A stretch of DNA of 64,000 nt, taken from contig CAVSUJ010000002.1 of assembly GCA_963731205.1 (NCBI GenBank), forward strand, positions 1,736,001 through 1,800,000, written 5' to 3'. The notes beneath the pieces are model-generated. The model did no database searches, was not told where the DNA came from, and saw only the letters and a list, made by a program, of their open reading frames with translations. This document shows, piece by piece, positions 45,892-53,861 of this stretch (positions are counted from its first letter, which is position 1; each line of letters begins with the position of its first letter). The position numbers and the translations under genes were made by a program. The DNA comes from DATAZK01 sp963731205 (GTDB lineage Bacteria > Actinomycetota > Actinomycetes > Frankiales > Frankiaceae).

Positions 45892-46286
45892 CGATGACCG
45901 ACCCGATTGCTGACATGCTCACGCGCGTCCGCAATGGCAACAAGGCCTACCACGACACCGTGCGCATGCCCTACAGCAAGATCAAGACCCACATCGCGGA
46001 GATCCTCCAGCAGGAGGGGTACATCAAGGGCTGGTCGAGCGAGGGCGAAGGCGTCGAGCGCGTGCTCATCGTCGACCTCAAGTACGGCCAGAACCGTGAG
46101 CGCACGATCGCGGGCATCCGCCGCATCTCCAAGCCAGGCCTGCGCGTCTACGCGAAGGCGACCAACCTGCCGAAGGTGCTCGGCGGACTTGGCGTGGCCA
46201 TCATCAGCACATCGACCGGCCTGCTGACTGACAAGCAGGCCGCCAAGCGGGGCGTGGGTGGGGAAGTCCTCGCCTTCGTCTGGTAG
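45888..46286 (+). CDS. rpsH: 30S ribosomal protein S8
   Basis: 132 residues from ATG 45888 (ATG 45894 is an alternative). TDPIADMLTRVRNGN at the start and STSTGLLTDKQA.KRGVGGE near the end are typical. S8 organises the 16S central domain and is the spc operon repressor in E. coli. Confidence 0.96.
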   Translation: MTMTDPIADMLTRVRNGNKAYHDTVRMPYSKIKTHIAEILQQEGYIKGWSSEGEGVERVLIVDLKYGQNRERTIAGIRRISKPGLRVYAKATNLPKVLGGLGVAIISTSTGLLTDKQAAKRGVGGEVLAFVW

Positions 46287-46291
46287 CGGCC

Positions 46292-46828
46292 ATGTCACGC
46301 ATCGGCCGGCTTCCGGTCCCCGTTCCGTCTGGCGTCGAGGTCACCCTCAACGGCCAGCAGGTCACGGTCAAGGGCCCCAAGGGCACCCTTTCCCACACCG
46401 TCATCGAGCCCATCACAGTTGTGCAGGAGGACGGTCAGCTGCTCGTGCAGCGTCCGGACGACGAGCGCGACAGCCGGGCTCGACACGGCCTCACCCGCTC
46501 GCTGCTGGCCAACATGGTCACCGGTGTCACCACCGGGTTCGCGAAGACGCTCGAGATCGTCGGCGTCGGCTACCGGGTCCAGGCCCGTGGCCGCGACCTG
46601 GAGTTCGCGCTCGGCTTCAGCCACCCGGTGCCGGTCAAGGCCCCCGAAGGCATCACCTTCGAGGTCCAGGCACCTACCCGGTTCGTCGTGAGCGGCATCG
46701 ACAAGCAGCAGGTCGGCGAGGTCGCTGCCACCATCCGCAAGCTGCGCAAGCCCGACCCTTACAAGGGCAAGGGCGTGCGTTACCAAGGCGAGGTCATCCG
46801 CCGCAAGGTCGGGAAGGCGGGCAAGTAA
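46292..46828 (+). CDS. rplF: 50S ribosomal protein L6
   Basis: 178 residues. MSRIGRLPVPVPSGVEV at the start and the conserved C-terminal RKPDPYKGKGVRYQGEVIRR are diagnostic. L6 supports the sarcin-ricin loop region of 23S rRNA. Its TAA shares a base with the rplR ATG. Confidence 0.97.
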   Translation: MSRIGRLPVPVPSGVEVTLNGQQVTVKGPKGTLSHTVIEPITVVQEDGQLLVQRPDDERDSRARHGLTRSLLANMVTGVTTGFAKTLEIVGVGYRVQARGRDLEFALGFSHPVPVKAPEGITFEVQAPTRFVVSGIDKQQVGEVAATIRKLRKPDPYKGKGVRYQGEVIRRKVGKAGK

Positions 46829-47196
46829 TGCCATCCACCATCTCCGCCACACGGCGGGCCGGCGTCACCCGCCGGCACTTCCGGGTCCGCAAGAGGGTCA
46901 CCGGTACCACCGTCCGGCCGCGCCTCGTCGTCACCCGCTCTGCTCGTCACATCTACGCGCAGGTCGTGGACGACACCCGCGGTCACACGCTGGCGTCGGC
47001 CTCGACCCTCGACGTGACGCTGCGCGCTGCTGAAGGTGACAAGAGCAAGGCCGCCACGGCGGTCGGCACTCTGATCGCCGAGCGCGCCAAGGCGGCCGGC
47101 ATCGACGCCGTGGTCTTCGACCGCGGCGGCCGCAAGTATCACGGGCGCATTGCCGCCCTCGCAGATGGGGCCCGCGAAGCCGGGCTCCGGTTCTAG
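46828..47196 (+). CDS. rplR: 50S ribosomal protein L18
   Basis: 122 residues from ATG 46828. RRHFRVRKRVTGTTVRPRL and the C-terminal FDRGGRKYHGRIAALADGAR are typical. L18 binds 5S rRNA with L5. rpsE follows after 12 bases with a GGAAGGA ribosome site. Confidence 0.96.
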   Translation: MPSTISATRRAGVTRRHFRVRKRVTGTTVRPRLVVTRSARHIYAQVVDDTRGHTLASASTLDVTLRAAEGDKSKAATAVGTLIAERAKAAGIDAVVFDRGGRKYHGRIAALADGAREAGLRF

Positions 47197-47208
47197 GAAG
47201 GACATCTC

Positions 47209-47832
47209 ATGCCAGGTCAACGCCGCGCAGGCGGCACCGGCGAACGCCGTGACCGACGCGACCGCCAAGGTGGGGCCGCAGCGGAGAAGTCCGCTTACAT
47301 CGAGCGCGTCGTCGCCATCAACCGGGTTGCCAAGGTCGTCAAGGGTGGCCGCCGGTTCTCCTTCACCGCCCTCGTGATCGTCGGCGACGGCGATGGCACC
47401 GTCGGCGTCGGCTACGGGAAGGCCAAGGAGGTGCCCGCCGCCATCGCGAAGGGCGTCGAGGAGGCCAAGAAGCACTTCTTCAAGGTTCCGCGGATCCTCG
47501 CCACGATTCCCCACCCGGTTCAGGGTGAGGACGCGGCAGGCGTCGTTCTCCTGAAGCCTGCTTCTCCCGGTACGGGCGTCATCGCCGGTGGTCCGGTCCG
47601 CGCCGTCCTCGAGTGCGCCGGAATCCACGACGTGCTCTCGAAGTCGCTGGGCTCGTCGAACCCGATCAACATCGTCCGGGCCACGGTCGCGGCACTCCAG
47701 GGACTCACCCGTCCCGAGGAGATCGCTGCGCGCCGCGGGCTGCCGCTCGAGGACGTCGCTCCGGCCGCGCTGCTGCGCGCCCGGGCTGCCGGTATGGCAG
47801 CTGCGGCGCCCGTGCTGACGCCAGGGGCGTGA
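47209..47832 (+). CDS. rpsE: 30S ribosomal protein S5
   Basis: 207 residues. The core has VVKGGRRFSFTALVIVGDGD, GYGKAKEVPAAIAKG and HDVLSKSLGSSNPINIVRAT. The spectinomycin-contact loop (VKGGRR) is unaltered. S5 lies at the mRNA entry and affects decoding fidelity. rpmD starts 5 bases after its stop. Confidence 0.97.
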   Translation: MPGQRRAGGTGERRDRRDRQGGAAAEKSAYIERVVAINRVAKVVKGGRRFSFTALVIVGDGDGTVGVGYGKAKEVPAAIAKGVEEAKKHFFKVPRILATIPHPVQGEDAAGVVLLKPASPGTGVIAGGPVRAVLECAGIHDVLSKSLGSSNPINIVRATVAALQGLTRPEEIAARRGLPLEDVAPAALLRARAAGMAAAAPVLTPGA

Positions 47833-47837
47833 CGGCG

Positions 47838-48023
47838 ATGGCAGACATCAAAATCACTCAGCGCAAGTCAGGGATCGGCGGCACCGCCCGCCAGCGCGAA
47901 ACCCTGAAAACGCTGGGGTTGCGTCGGATCGGCGCGACGGTGACCCGCGAGGACCGCCCCGAGGTTCGGGGCATGGTTCGCGCGGTGGCTCATCTCGTGC
48001 AGGTCGAGGAGGTTTCGCCATGA
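47838..48023 (+). CDS. rpmD: 50S ribosomal protein L30
   Basis: 61 residues from ATG 47838. IKITQRKSGIGGTARQRETL and LRRIGATVTREDRPEVRGM are typical of L30. The start lies inside a longer open frame that mostly overlaps rpsE; the L30 homology sets the start. Its stop overlaps the rplO ATG by 4 bases. Confidence 0.95.
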   Translation: MADIKITQRKSGIGGTARQRETLKTLGLRRIGATVTREDRPEVRGMVRAVAHLVQVEEVSP

Positions 48024-48499
48024 GCGAGCAAGAGACGGATGAGGGCACCCTCGCAGGGCGCGGCCTCAAGGTGCACCACCTGCGTCCCGCCCCCGGAGCG
48101 AAGAAGGCCAAGACCCGCGTCGGGCGCGGTGAGGGCTCCAAGGGCAAGACCGCAGGTCGGGGCACCAAGGGCACCGGCGCTCGCAAGAATGTCCCGGCCC
48201 GCTTCGAGGGCGGTCAGATGCCGCTGCACATGCGGGTCCCGAAGCTGAAGGGCTTCCGCAACCCGGCGCGCGTCGAGTACCAGGTCGTCAATCTGACCCG
48301 GCTCGGCGAGCTGTTCCCTGACGGCGGCGCGATCGGCGTCGACGACCTGGTGGACAAGGGAGCCGTGCGCCGCGGACACCCCGTGAAGGTGCTCGGCGAC
48401 GGCGGAGTCTCGGTGGCCATGCAGGTCAGCGTCAACGCCTTCTCCAGTTCGGCCAAGGAAAAGCTCTCGGCAGCCGGAGGCGCGGCGATAGAGGTCTGA
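48020..48499 (+). CDS. rplO: 50S ribosomal protein L15
   Basis: 159 residues. LKVHHLRPAPGAKKAKTRVG, GRGTKGTGAR and FEGGQMPLHMRVPKLKGF are diagnostic. L15 is a late 50S assembly protein. It is followed by a hairpin and a 196-base gap before secY. Confidence 0.97.
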   Translation: MSEQETDEGTLAGRGLKVHHLRPAPGAKKAKTRVGRGEGSKGKTAGRGTKGTGARKNVPARFEGGQMPLHMRVPKLKGFRNPARVEYQVVNLTRLGELFPDGGAIGVDDLVDKGAVRRGHPVKVLGDGGVSVAMQVSVNAFSSSAKEKLSAAGGAAIEV

Positions 48500-48520
48500 G
48501 CGTTTGCGCTGTTCAGTGTC

Positions 48521-48553
48521 GCCGCCCCCATCGGCTAGGGCCGAGGGGGCGGC
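48521..48553 (+). terminator. Hairpin in the rplO-secY spacer
   Basis: GCCGCCCCCATCGGC (48521-48535) and GCCGAGGGGGCGGC (48540-48553) pair with a single bulge around TAGG. ATCATTG follows, a weak tail. It may terminate the spc ribosomal genes or attenuate into secY. The rest of the spacer (48554-48695) shows TTACAGT at 48611 but no good -35 partner. Confidence 0.5.
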
Positions 48554-48695
48554 ATCATTGTCCGGCCGGTTGAGAGGCGTTCGCGCACGGGACCCGTCGC
48601 AATCCGACTGTTACAGTCGCCTGAGGCACCCCTGGCGCTCCAGCTGAGCGGCTGCCCCCGTAGCCGCCTAACTAAGACTCCTGCAGGGAGGAGCC

Positions 48696-49991
48696 GTGCT
48701 CTCCGCTTTCGGACGGGCGTTCCGCACGCCTGACCTGCGCAAAAAGCTGCTGTTCACGCTCGGCATCATTGTGCTGTTCCGAATTGGCAGCACGATCCCT
48801 GCGCCGGGCGTATCGACGCGCGCGATCCACGACTGCCTGACGGGCAACCAGAGCAGTTCCAACAAGAATCTGCTTTCGCTGGTGAACCTGTTCAGCGGCG
48901 GGGCCTTGCTGCAGCTTTCGGTGTTCGCGCTCGGGATCCTGCCCTACATCACCAGCAGCATCATCATGCAGCTGCTGAGCGTCGTCATTCCGCGTTTGGA
49001 ACGCCTGCGCAAAGAAGGTGCAGCCGGCGAAACCAAGATCACGCAGTACACCCGCTATCTGACGCTGGCCCTCGCCGTTCTGCAGTCGACCGGCATCGTG
49101 GCGCTCGCGCGCTCCAACCGGCTGATCCCCGGCTGTACCGGAGCGATCATCCGAGATCCATCGGTGTTCAACACCGCGATCATCGTTGTGACGATGGTGG
49201 CCGGCACCGCTGTGATCATGTGGTTCGGCGAGCTCATCACCGGCAAGGGCGTCGGCAACGGAATGTCGTTGCTGATGTTCACTTCGATCGCTGCTCGCCT
49301 TCCTTCGCAGGGCTCGGGTATCCAGCAGGCCGCCGGCGGCGTGGTCTTCACCCTGGTGCTGCTGCTCGGTCTCGCGATCGTGGTGTTCGTCGTCTTCGTG
49401 GAGCAGGCGCAGCGGCGCATTCCGGTGCAGTACGCGAAACGGATGATCGGCCGCCGCATGTATGGCGGCAGTTCGACGTACATCCCGATGAAGGTCAACC
49501 AGGCCGGCGTGGTGCCGGTGATCTTCGCGTCGTCCCTGCTTCAGCTTCCGCAGCTGCTCGGGCAGGTCTGGACCAACAAGACCTTCCAGGACTTCGAACA
49601 GCGCTACCTGGTACGCGGTGACAATCCGCTGTACCTGGTCACGTATGCCGCGCTGATCATCTTCTTCACGTATTTCTACGTCGCGATCACCTTCAACCCG
49701 GTTGAAGTCGCCGACAACATGAAGAAATACGGCGGGTTCATCCCCGGTATTCGTCCTGGCCGGCCTACGTCGGAGTACCTGGAGCGGGTGCTTTCGCGGA
49801 TCACGCTTCCGGGCTCGCTGTTTCTCGGCATCATCTGCGTTCTGCCATTGGCGCTGCTCAACCTGACGAAAAATCAGCAGTTCCCGTTTGCCGGCACCAG
49901 CGTCCTGATCATGGTCGGGGTTGGCCTCGAGACGGTGAAGCAGATTGAAAGCCAGCTTCAGCAGCGTAACTACGAGGGCTTCCTCCGCTAG
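48696..49991 (+). CDS. secY: Preprotein translocase channel subunit SecY
   Basis: 431 residues from GTG 48696 with GGGAGGAG upstream. Ten hydrophobic helices are visible. Conserved pieces include FRIGSTIPAPG, the plug region NLFSGGALLQLSVFALGI, PYITSSIIMQLL, and KYGGFIPGIRPGRPT before the C-terminal helices. It makes the protein-export channel with SecE. Its TAG shares a base with the adk GTG. Confidence 0.97.
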   Translation: MLSAFGRAFRTPDLRKKLLFTLGIIVLFRIGSTIPAPGVSTRAIHDCLTGNQSSSNKNLLSLVNLFSGGALLQLSVFALGILPYITSSIIMQLLSVVIPRLERLRKEGAAGETKITQYTRYLTLALAVLQSTGIVALARSNRLIPGCTGAIIRDPSVFNTAIIVVTMVAGTAVIMWFGELITGKGVGNGMSLLMFTSIAARLPSQGSGIQQAAGGVVFTLVLLLGLAIVVFVVFVEQAQRRIPVQYAKRMIGRRMYGGSSTYIPMKVNQAGVVPVIFASSLLQLPQLLGQVWTNKTFQDFEQRYLVRGDNPLYLVTYAALIIFFTYFYVAITFNPVEVADNMKKYGGFIPGIRPGRPTSEYLERVLSRITLPGSLFLGIICVLPLALLNLTKNQQFPFAGTSVLIMVGVGLETVKQIESQLQQRNYEGFLR

Positions 49992-50644
49992 TGCGCCTCG
50001 TTCTCGTAGGCCCGCCCGGGGCGGGCAAGGGCACGCAGGCGGCTTTCATAGCGTCGGCTGAGTCCATCCCGAAAATATCGACGGGGGATATTTTCCGGGC
50101 GAATGTCAGCGAGGGCACCGATCTCGGCAAGCTGGCCAAGCAATACATGGACGCCGGAGATCTGGTTCCTGATTCGGTCACCGTCGAGATGGTGCGTAAC
50201 CGGCTCGCTGAAGAGGACGCGGTGCGCGGCTTCCTGCTCGACGGCTTCCCTCGCACCGTTCCGCAGGCCGAGACCCTCGAGCAGCTGCTTGCCGACCTCG
50301 GCCACAAGCTCGACATCGTGCTGGAGCTCGTGGTTGACGACGACGAGGTCGTGCGCCGGCTCTCCGGGCGCCGCACCTGTCATCGCTGCGGCACGATCTG
50401 GCACGTCGATTTCGACCCGCCGACCCGCGAGGGCATTTGCGATCGGTGCGGAGGAGATCTCTTCCAACGCGATGACGACATGCCCAAGACCGTGCGACAT
50501 CGGCTAGAGGTCTACGCGGAACAGACCGCACCGCTCATCTCTTTTTATGCTGCAAGAGGCATCCTGGTAGGTATCGACGCAACCGGGCCGGTGGATGACA
50601 TCACCGACCGGGCGCTCGAGGCGCTACGCCGCTACGAGGACTGA
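49991..50644 (+). CDS. adk: Adenylate kinase, zinc-LID type
   Basis: 217 residues from GTG 49991. The P-loop is GPPGAGKGT (about 7-15). GFLLDGFPRT gives the AMP-binding region. The LID carries four Cys (CHRC and CDRC), a zinc site seen in Gram-positive-type enzymes; many actinobacterial adenylate kinases have a shorter LID, so this long form is worth noting. It converts AMP and ATP to two ADP. secY-adk-map is a common order. Confidence 0.96.
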   Translation: MRLVLVGPPGAGKGTQAAFIASAESIPKISTGDIFRANVSEGTDLGKLAKQYMDAGDLVPDSVTVEMVRNRLAEEDAVRGFLLDGFPRTVPQAETLEQLLADLGHKLDIVLELVVDDDEVVRRLSGRRTCHRCGTIWHVDFDPPTREGICDRCGGDLFQRDDDMPKTVRHRLEVYAEQTAPLISFYAARGILVGIDATGPVDDITDRALEALRRYED

Positions 50645-50701
50645 CTCGCTACCGGCGCGGACGCGACGGTACGACGATTCTGGAGATGTGAGGCGAAGCG
50701 C

Positions 50702-51568
50702 ATGACCCGGCGCGACGAAGTCGAGATCAAATCGCGCTCAGAGATTCTGCTGATGCGCGAAGCCGGGCTGGTCGTGGCCCGCACGCTGGAAAAGCTGCGC
50801 CAGGCGGTCACCCCTGGCATGACGACCAAGGACCTCGACGAGATCGCCGAGAGTTCGATCCGCGGCGAAGGCGCCGTCCCCTCCTTCCTGGACTACGGCG
50901 GTCACATGGGCCAGCCCGGGTTCCAGGGCAGCATCTGCGCCTCGGTCAACGACGAGGTGGTCCACGGAATCCCGGGCTCGCGGGTGCTCCGCGACGGCGA
51001 TCTGCTGTCGATCGACTGCGGAGCCATCCTCGACGGGTGGCACGGCGATTCGGCGATCACGGTGCCGGTGGGCGAGGTCGCTCCCGAGGCGCTCGAGCTG
51101 TCCAGGGTCTGCGAGGCTTCGCTGTGGGCCGGGCTCGCGGCTGCCCAGCTCGGCGGGCGGCTCACCGACATCAGCCACGAGGTCGAGCGGGAGGTCCGCC
51201 GCCACACCGGCCCCCACGGCCCCTACGGAATCGTCGACAACTACGGCGGCCATGGCATCGGTACCGCCATGCACCAGGCGCCCCACCTGCTGAACTACGG
51301 CCGGCCCGGACGCGGCCAGCGGCTGGTCAAGGGCCTCGCCCTGGCCGTCGAGCCGATGGTCACCCTCGGCGCACCGGACACCCGGGTGCTCGACGACGAG
51401 TGGACGGTCGTCACCTCTGACCGGCGCTGGGCTGCGCACTGGGAGCACACCGTCGCCATCACCGAAGAGGGCCCGTGGGTGCTCACGGCATTCGATGGTG
51501 GGGTCGCAAAGCTCGCCGAGCTCGGCGTCAAGGCCGGTCAACCCGTCCCGCAGGCCGCCGCACACTGA
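50702..51568 (+). CDS. map: Methionine aminopeptidase, type I
   Basis: 288 residues. Metal ligands are visible in DCGAILDGWHGDSAITV (two Asp), GHGIGTAMHQAPHLLNYG (His), EPMVTLG (Glu) and WEHTVAITEEG (Glu). It removes N-terminal Met from new proteins when the second residue is small. The ribosome site is modest (GTGAGGCGAAG). It ends before a 193-base gap leading to infA. Confidence 0.96.
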   Translation: MTRRDEVEIKSRSEILLMREAGLVVARTLEKLRQAVTPGMTTKDLDEIAESSIRGEGAVPSFLDYGGHMGQPGFQGSICASVNDEVVHGIPGSRVLRDGDLLSIDCGAILDGWHGDSAITVPVGEVAPEALELSRVCEASLWAGLAAAQLGGRLTDISHEVEREVRRHTGPHGPYGIVDNYGGHGIGTAMHQAPHLLNYGRPGRGQRLVKGLALAVEPMVTLGAPDTRVLDDEWTVVTSDRRWAAHWEHTVAITEEGPWVLTAFDGGVAKLAELGVKAGQPVPQAAAH

Positions 51569-51598
51569 CCCGCTCTCGCGCGGGCGCGTCCCAGCCCT

Positions 51599-51627
51599 TT
51601 GGGTGTTACGGACAGATGGCGTAGCAT
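51599..51627 (+). promoter_or_regulatory. Candidate promoter of infA
   Basis: TTGGGT (51599-51604), a 17-base spacer and TAGCAT (51622-51627). The -35 box matches only the TTG core. The -10 context GTAGCATGG matches that before rplJ. A small stem CTCGCG/CGCGAG lies in the following leader (about 51653-51670). Confidence 0.4.
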
Positions 51628-51761
51628 GGCGTGTCGGCCGTTGGGCCGGGCTGCTCGCGTGATTACGCGAGGGCGCGCCCGGAATGGGCCAGACAGCACG
51701 ATCGTTGTTGTAGTGAGACGTTTCAGCAGTTACCAGCAGCATTACCAGGATCGCGGAGGAC

Positions 51762-51983
51762 ATGCCGAAAAAAGACGGGGCTATCGAGATCGAGGGCAAG
51801 GTCGTCGAGCCGTTGCCGAACGCGATGTTTCGCGTGGAGCTGCAGAACGGGCACAAGGTGCTCGCTCACATCAGCGGCAAGATGCGACAGCACTACATCC
51901 GAATCCTTCCCGAGGATCGGGTCGTCGTGGAGCTCTCGCCCTATGACCTGTCCCGCGGGCGCATCGTCTACCGCTACAAGTAA
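51762..51983 (+). CDS. infA: Translation initiation factor IF-1
   Basis: 73 residues with the OB-fold. KKDGAIEIEGKVVEPLPNAM, FRVELQNGHKVLAHISGKMR and PYDLSRGRIVYRYK are diagnostic. IF-1 sits in the A site during initiation. GCGGAGGAC is the ribosome site. Confidence 0.97.
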   Translation: MPKKDGAIEIEGKVVEPLPNAMFRVELQNGHKVLAHISGKMRQHYIRILPEDRVVVELSPYDLSRGRIVYRYK

Positions 51984-52046
51984 GAAGCCATCGAGCGTAC
52001 GGGCGGCACACTCTGCCGGCTGCGCACGCAAGGGAGTAACGCAGCC

Positions 52047-52160
52047 GTGAAGGTTCAGCCCAGCGTCAAGAAGATCTGCGACAAGTGCAAGGTGATCCGC
52101 CGTCACGGGCGAGTCATGGTCATTTGCGAAAACCTGCGTCACAAGCAGCGTCAGGGCTAG
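52047..52160 (+). CDS. rpmJ: 50S ribosomal protein L36
   Basis: 37 residues from GTG 52047, the standard length for the zinc form. MKVQPSVKKICDKCKVIRR and the ligands Cys11, Cys14, Cys27 and His32 form the zinc site. AGGGAG lies upstream. It is too short for most gene finders, but homology and place (infA-rpmJ-rpsM) make it certain. Confidence 0.96.
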   Translation: MKVQPSVKKICDKCKVIRRHGRVMVICENLRHKQRQG

Positions 52161-52198
52161 TTCGCCAGCTCTGACGCGATCACCTCGAACGCGCTCCA

Positions 52199-52277
52199 CC
52201 AGCTGCACTGCTCCACCAGTTCCATGAGCAGCTGGACACCCCCGGTCGGAGGCCGGGGCCCCACCGGGCAGGTGGGG
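52199..52277 (+). promoter_or_regulatory. Structured spacer before rpsM (three hairpins)
   Basis: The outer pair CCAGCTGC (52199-52206) and GCAGCTGG (52228-52235) is perfect. It is followed by CCCCGG/CCGGGG (52240-52258), then CCCCACC-GGGCA-GGTGGGG (52259-52277). rpsM starts 50 bases later. In E. coli an S4-binding RNA lies before rpsM; the structure here has not been matched to it. Confidence 0.4.
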
Positions 52278-52327
52278 ACGGATCGCGTGAAGACCTCCGT
52301 AACCACCAGAAGGAGACCTGCCCACAC

Positions 52328-52708
52328 ATGGCCCGTCTTGCAGGGGTCGATCTACCGCGTGAGAAGCGGCTCGAGATTGCCCTCACCTACATCTACGGCA
52401 TCGGCCGTACCCGGGCCAAGGAGACCTTGGCGCAGACCGGGATCAGCCCCGACACCCGCGTCCGCGACCTGAGCGACGAGGAACTTCTTCGCCTCCGCGG
52501 CTGGATCGATTCCACCTACAAGGTCGAGGGTGACCTCCGACGTGAGGTCGCCCAGGACATCCGTCTGAAGGTCGAGATCGGCTGCTACCAGGGCATCCGT
52601 CACCGCCGCGGCCTCCCGGTGCACGCCCAGCGCACCCACACCAATGCCCGCACCCGTAAGGGCCCGCGCCGCGCCATCGCCGGCAAGAAGAAGCCAGGAA
52701 AGAAGTAA
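52328..52708 (+). CDS. rpsM: 30S ribosomal protein S13
   Basis: 126 residues. MARLAGVDLPREKRLEIALT, YIYGIGRTRAKE and the C-terminal RTHTNARTRKGPRRAIAGKK are diagnostic. S13 bridges the 30S head to the 50S. AAGGAGA is the ribosome site. rpsK follows after 3 bases. Confidence 0.97.
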   Translation: MARLAGVDLPREKRLEIALTYIYGIGRTRAKETLAQTGISPDTRVRDLSDEELLRLRGWIDSTYKVEGDLRREVAQDIRLKVEIGCYQGIRHRRGLPVHAQRTHTNARTRKGPRRAIAGKKKPGKK

Positions 52709-52711
52709 CGG

Positions 52712-53119
52712 ATGCCCCCGCAGAAGCGAGCAGGCGCCGGCGTCAAGAAGGTCCGACGCAAGGAGCGCAAGAACGTCGCTCACGGCCACGCCCACATCAA
52801 GAGCACCTTCAACAACACGATCGTCTCGATCACCGACCCCAACGGCGCGGTGATCTCCTGGGCGTCCGCCGGCCACGTCGGCTTCAAGGGCTCCCGCAAG
52901 TCGACCCCGTTCGCGGCTCAGATGGCCGCGGAGAATGCCGCGCGCAAGGCCATGGAACACGGCATGCGCAAGGTCGACGTCTTCGTGAAGGGTCCGGGCT
53001 CCGGCCGCGAGACCGCCATCCGGAGCCTGCAGGCGACCGGCCTCGAGGTCGGCGCCATCCAGGACGTCACCCCTGTCCCTCACAACGGCTGCCGCCCGCC
53101 CAAGCGGCGCCGGGTCTGA
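52712..53119 (+). CDS. rpsK: 30S ribosomal protein S11
   Basis: 135 residues. HGHAHIKSTFNNTIVSITDP, KGSRKSTPFAAQMAAE and the C-terminal DVTPVPHNGCRPPKRRRV are typical. S11 forms the 30S platform near the E site. rpsD follows after 31 bases with GGACAGGAG upstream. Confidence 0.97.
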   Translation: MPPQKRAGAGVKKVRRKERKNVAHGHAHIKSTFNNTIVSITDPNGAVISWASAGHVGFKGSRKSTPFAAQMAAENAARKAMEHGMRKVDVFVKGPGSGRETAIRSLQATGLEVGAIQDVTPVPHNGCRPPKRRRV

Positions 53120-53150
53120 TGGCGACGAGAAAGGGACAGGAGACCAACTA

Positions 53151-53778
53151 ATGGCCCGTTACACCGGACCCGACTGCAAGCGTTGCCGTCGCGAGAAGAT
53201 GAAGCTGTTCCTCAAGGGCAGCAAGTGCGAGACCCCTAAGTGCCCGATCGAGATCCGGCCCTACCCGCCGGGCGAGCACGGCCGCGGCCGCACCAAGGAC
53301 AGCGAGTACCTGCTTCAGAAGCGTGAGAAGCAGAAGTGCGCGCGCATCTACGGAATCCTCGAGAAGCAGTTCCGCGGCTACTACGACGAAGCCAACCGCC
53401 GTTCCGGCAAGACCGGTGACGAGCTGCTGCGCATCCTCGAGTCGCGCCTGGACAACGTGGTCTACCGCGCCCAGTTCGCGTCCGTCCCGTGACGCCGCCC
53501 GCCAGATCGTGCGCCACGGCCACGTCCTGGTGAACGGCAAGAAGGTCGACATCCCGAGCTACCGCGTCTCGGCCAACGACATCGTCGAGATCCGGCCCAA
53601 GAGCCACGAGCTGACCCCGTTCGTCATCTCGCGGGAGCTGGCCGGAAGCCGTACCACCCCCGCCTGGCTCGAGGTCATCTCGCCCTCGATGCGGGCTCTC
53701 GTGCACTCCCTCCCGGAGCGGGGCGCCATCGACACCCCGGTCCAAGAGCAGCTGATCGTCGAGCTCTACTCGAAGTAG
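53151..53778 (+). pseudogene. rpsD: 30S ribosomal protein S4, reading frame split by a one-base shift
   Basis: Codons from ATG 53151 give S4 with the zinc-type N-terminus (Cys 9, 12, 26, 31) as far as VVYRAQFAS, then hit TGA at 53490-53492. The rest of S4 (SRDAARQIVRHGHVLVNGKK to the end, stop 53776-53778) continues in the +1 frame from about 53485. One extra base within 53481-53484 (TCCGTCCCGTGAC) explains everything; without it the protein would be 208 residues, normal length. S4 is normally essential, so a sequencing or assembly error is the simplest cause. A true mutation with a second copy, or recoding at this site, are less likely. Confidence 0.85.
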
Positions 53779-53784
53779 CACCAT

Positions 53785-53812
53785 CCCGGGCCGGAGACAG
53801 AGCCGGCCCGGG
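53785..53812 (+). terminator. Hairpin between rpsD and rpoA
   Basis: CCCGGGCCGG (53785-53794) and CCGGCCCGGG (53803-53812) form a perfect 10-bp stem with an 8-base loop directly after the rpsD stop. No T tract follows. It may attenuate rather than end transcription, as rpoA belongs to the same gene series. Confidence 0.4.
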
Positions 53813-53861
53813 CACGTCAGGCGTCATATAGCGGTCGCCTGAAGAAACAGGAGGCTCCACC

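Noticed and set aside
53484..53492. Programmed +1 frameshift in rpsD as the preferred explanation
   Set aside because: The P-site codon CCG would re-pair poorly in the +1 frame (CGT) and no stimulatory Shine-Dalgarno-like element is placed as in prfB; a one-base error is simpler. Kept only as a finding to test.
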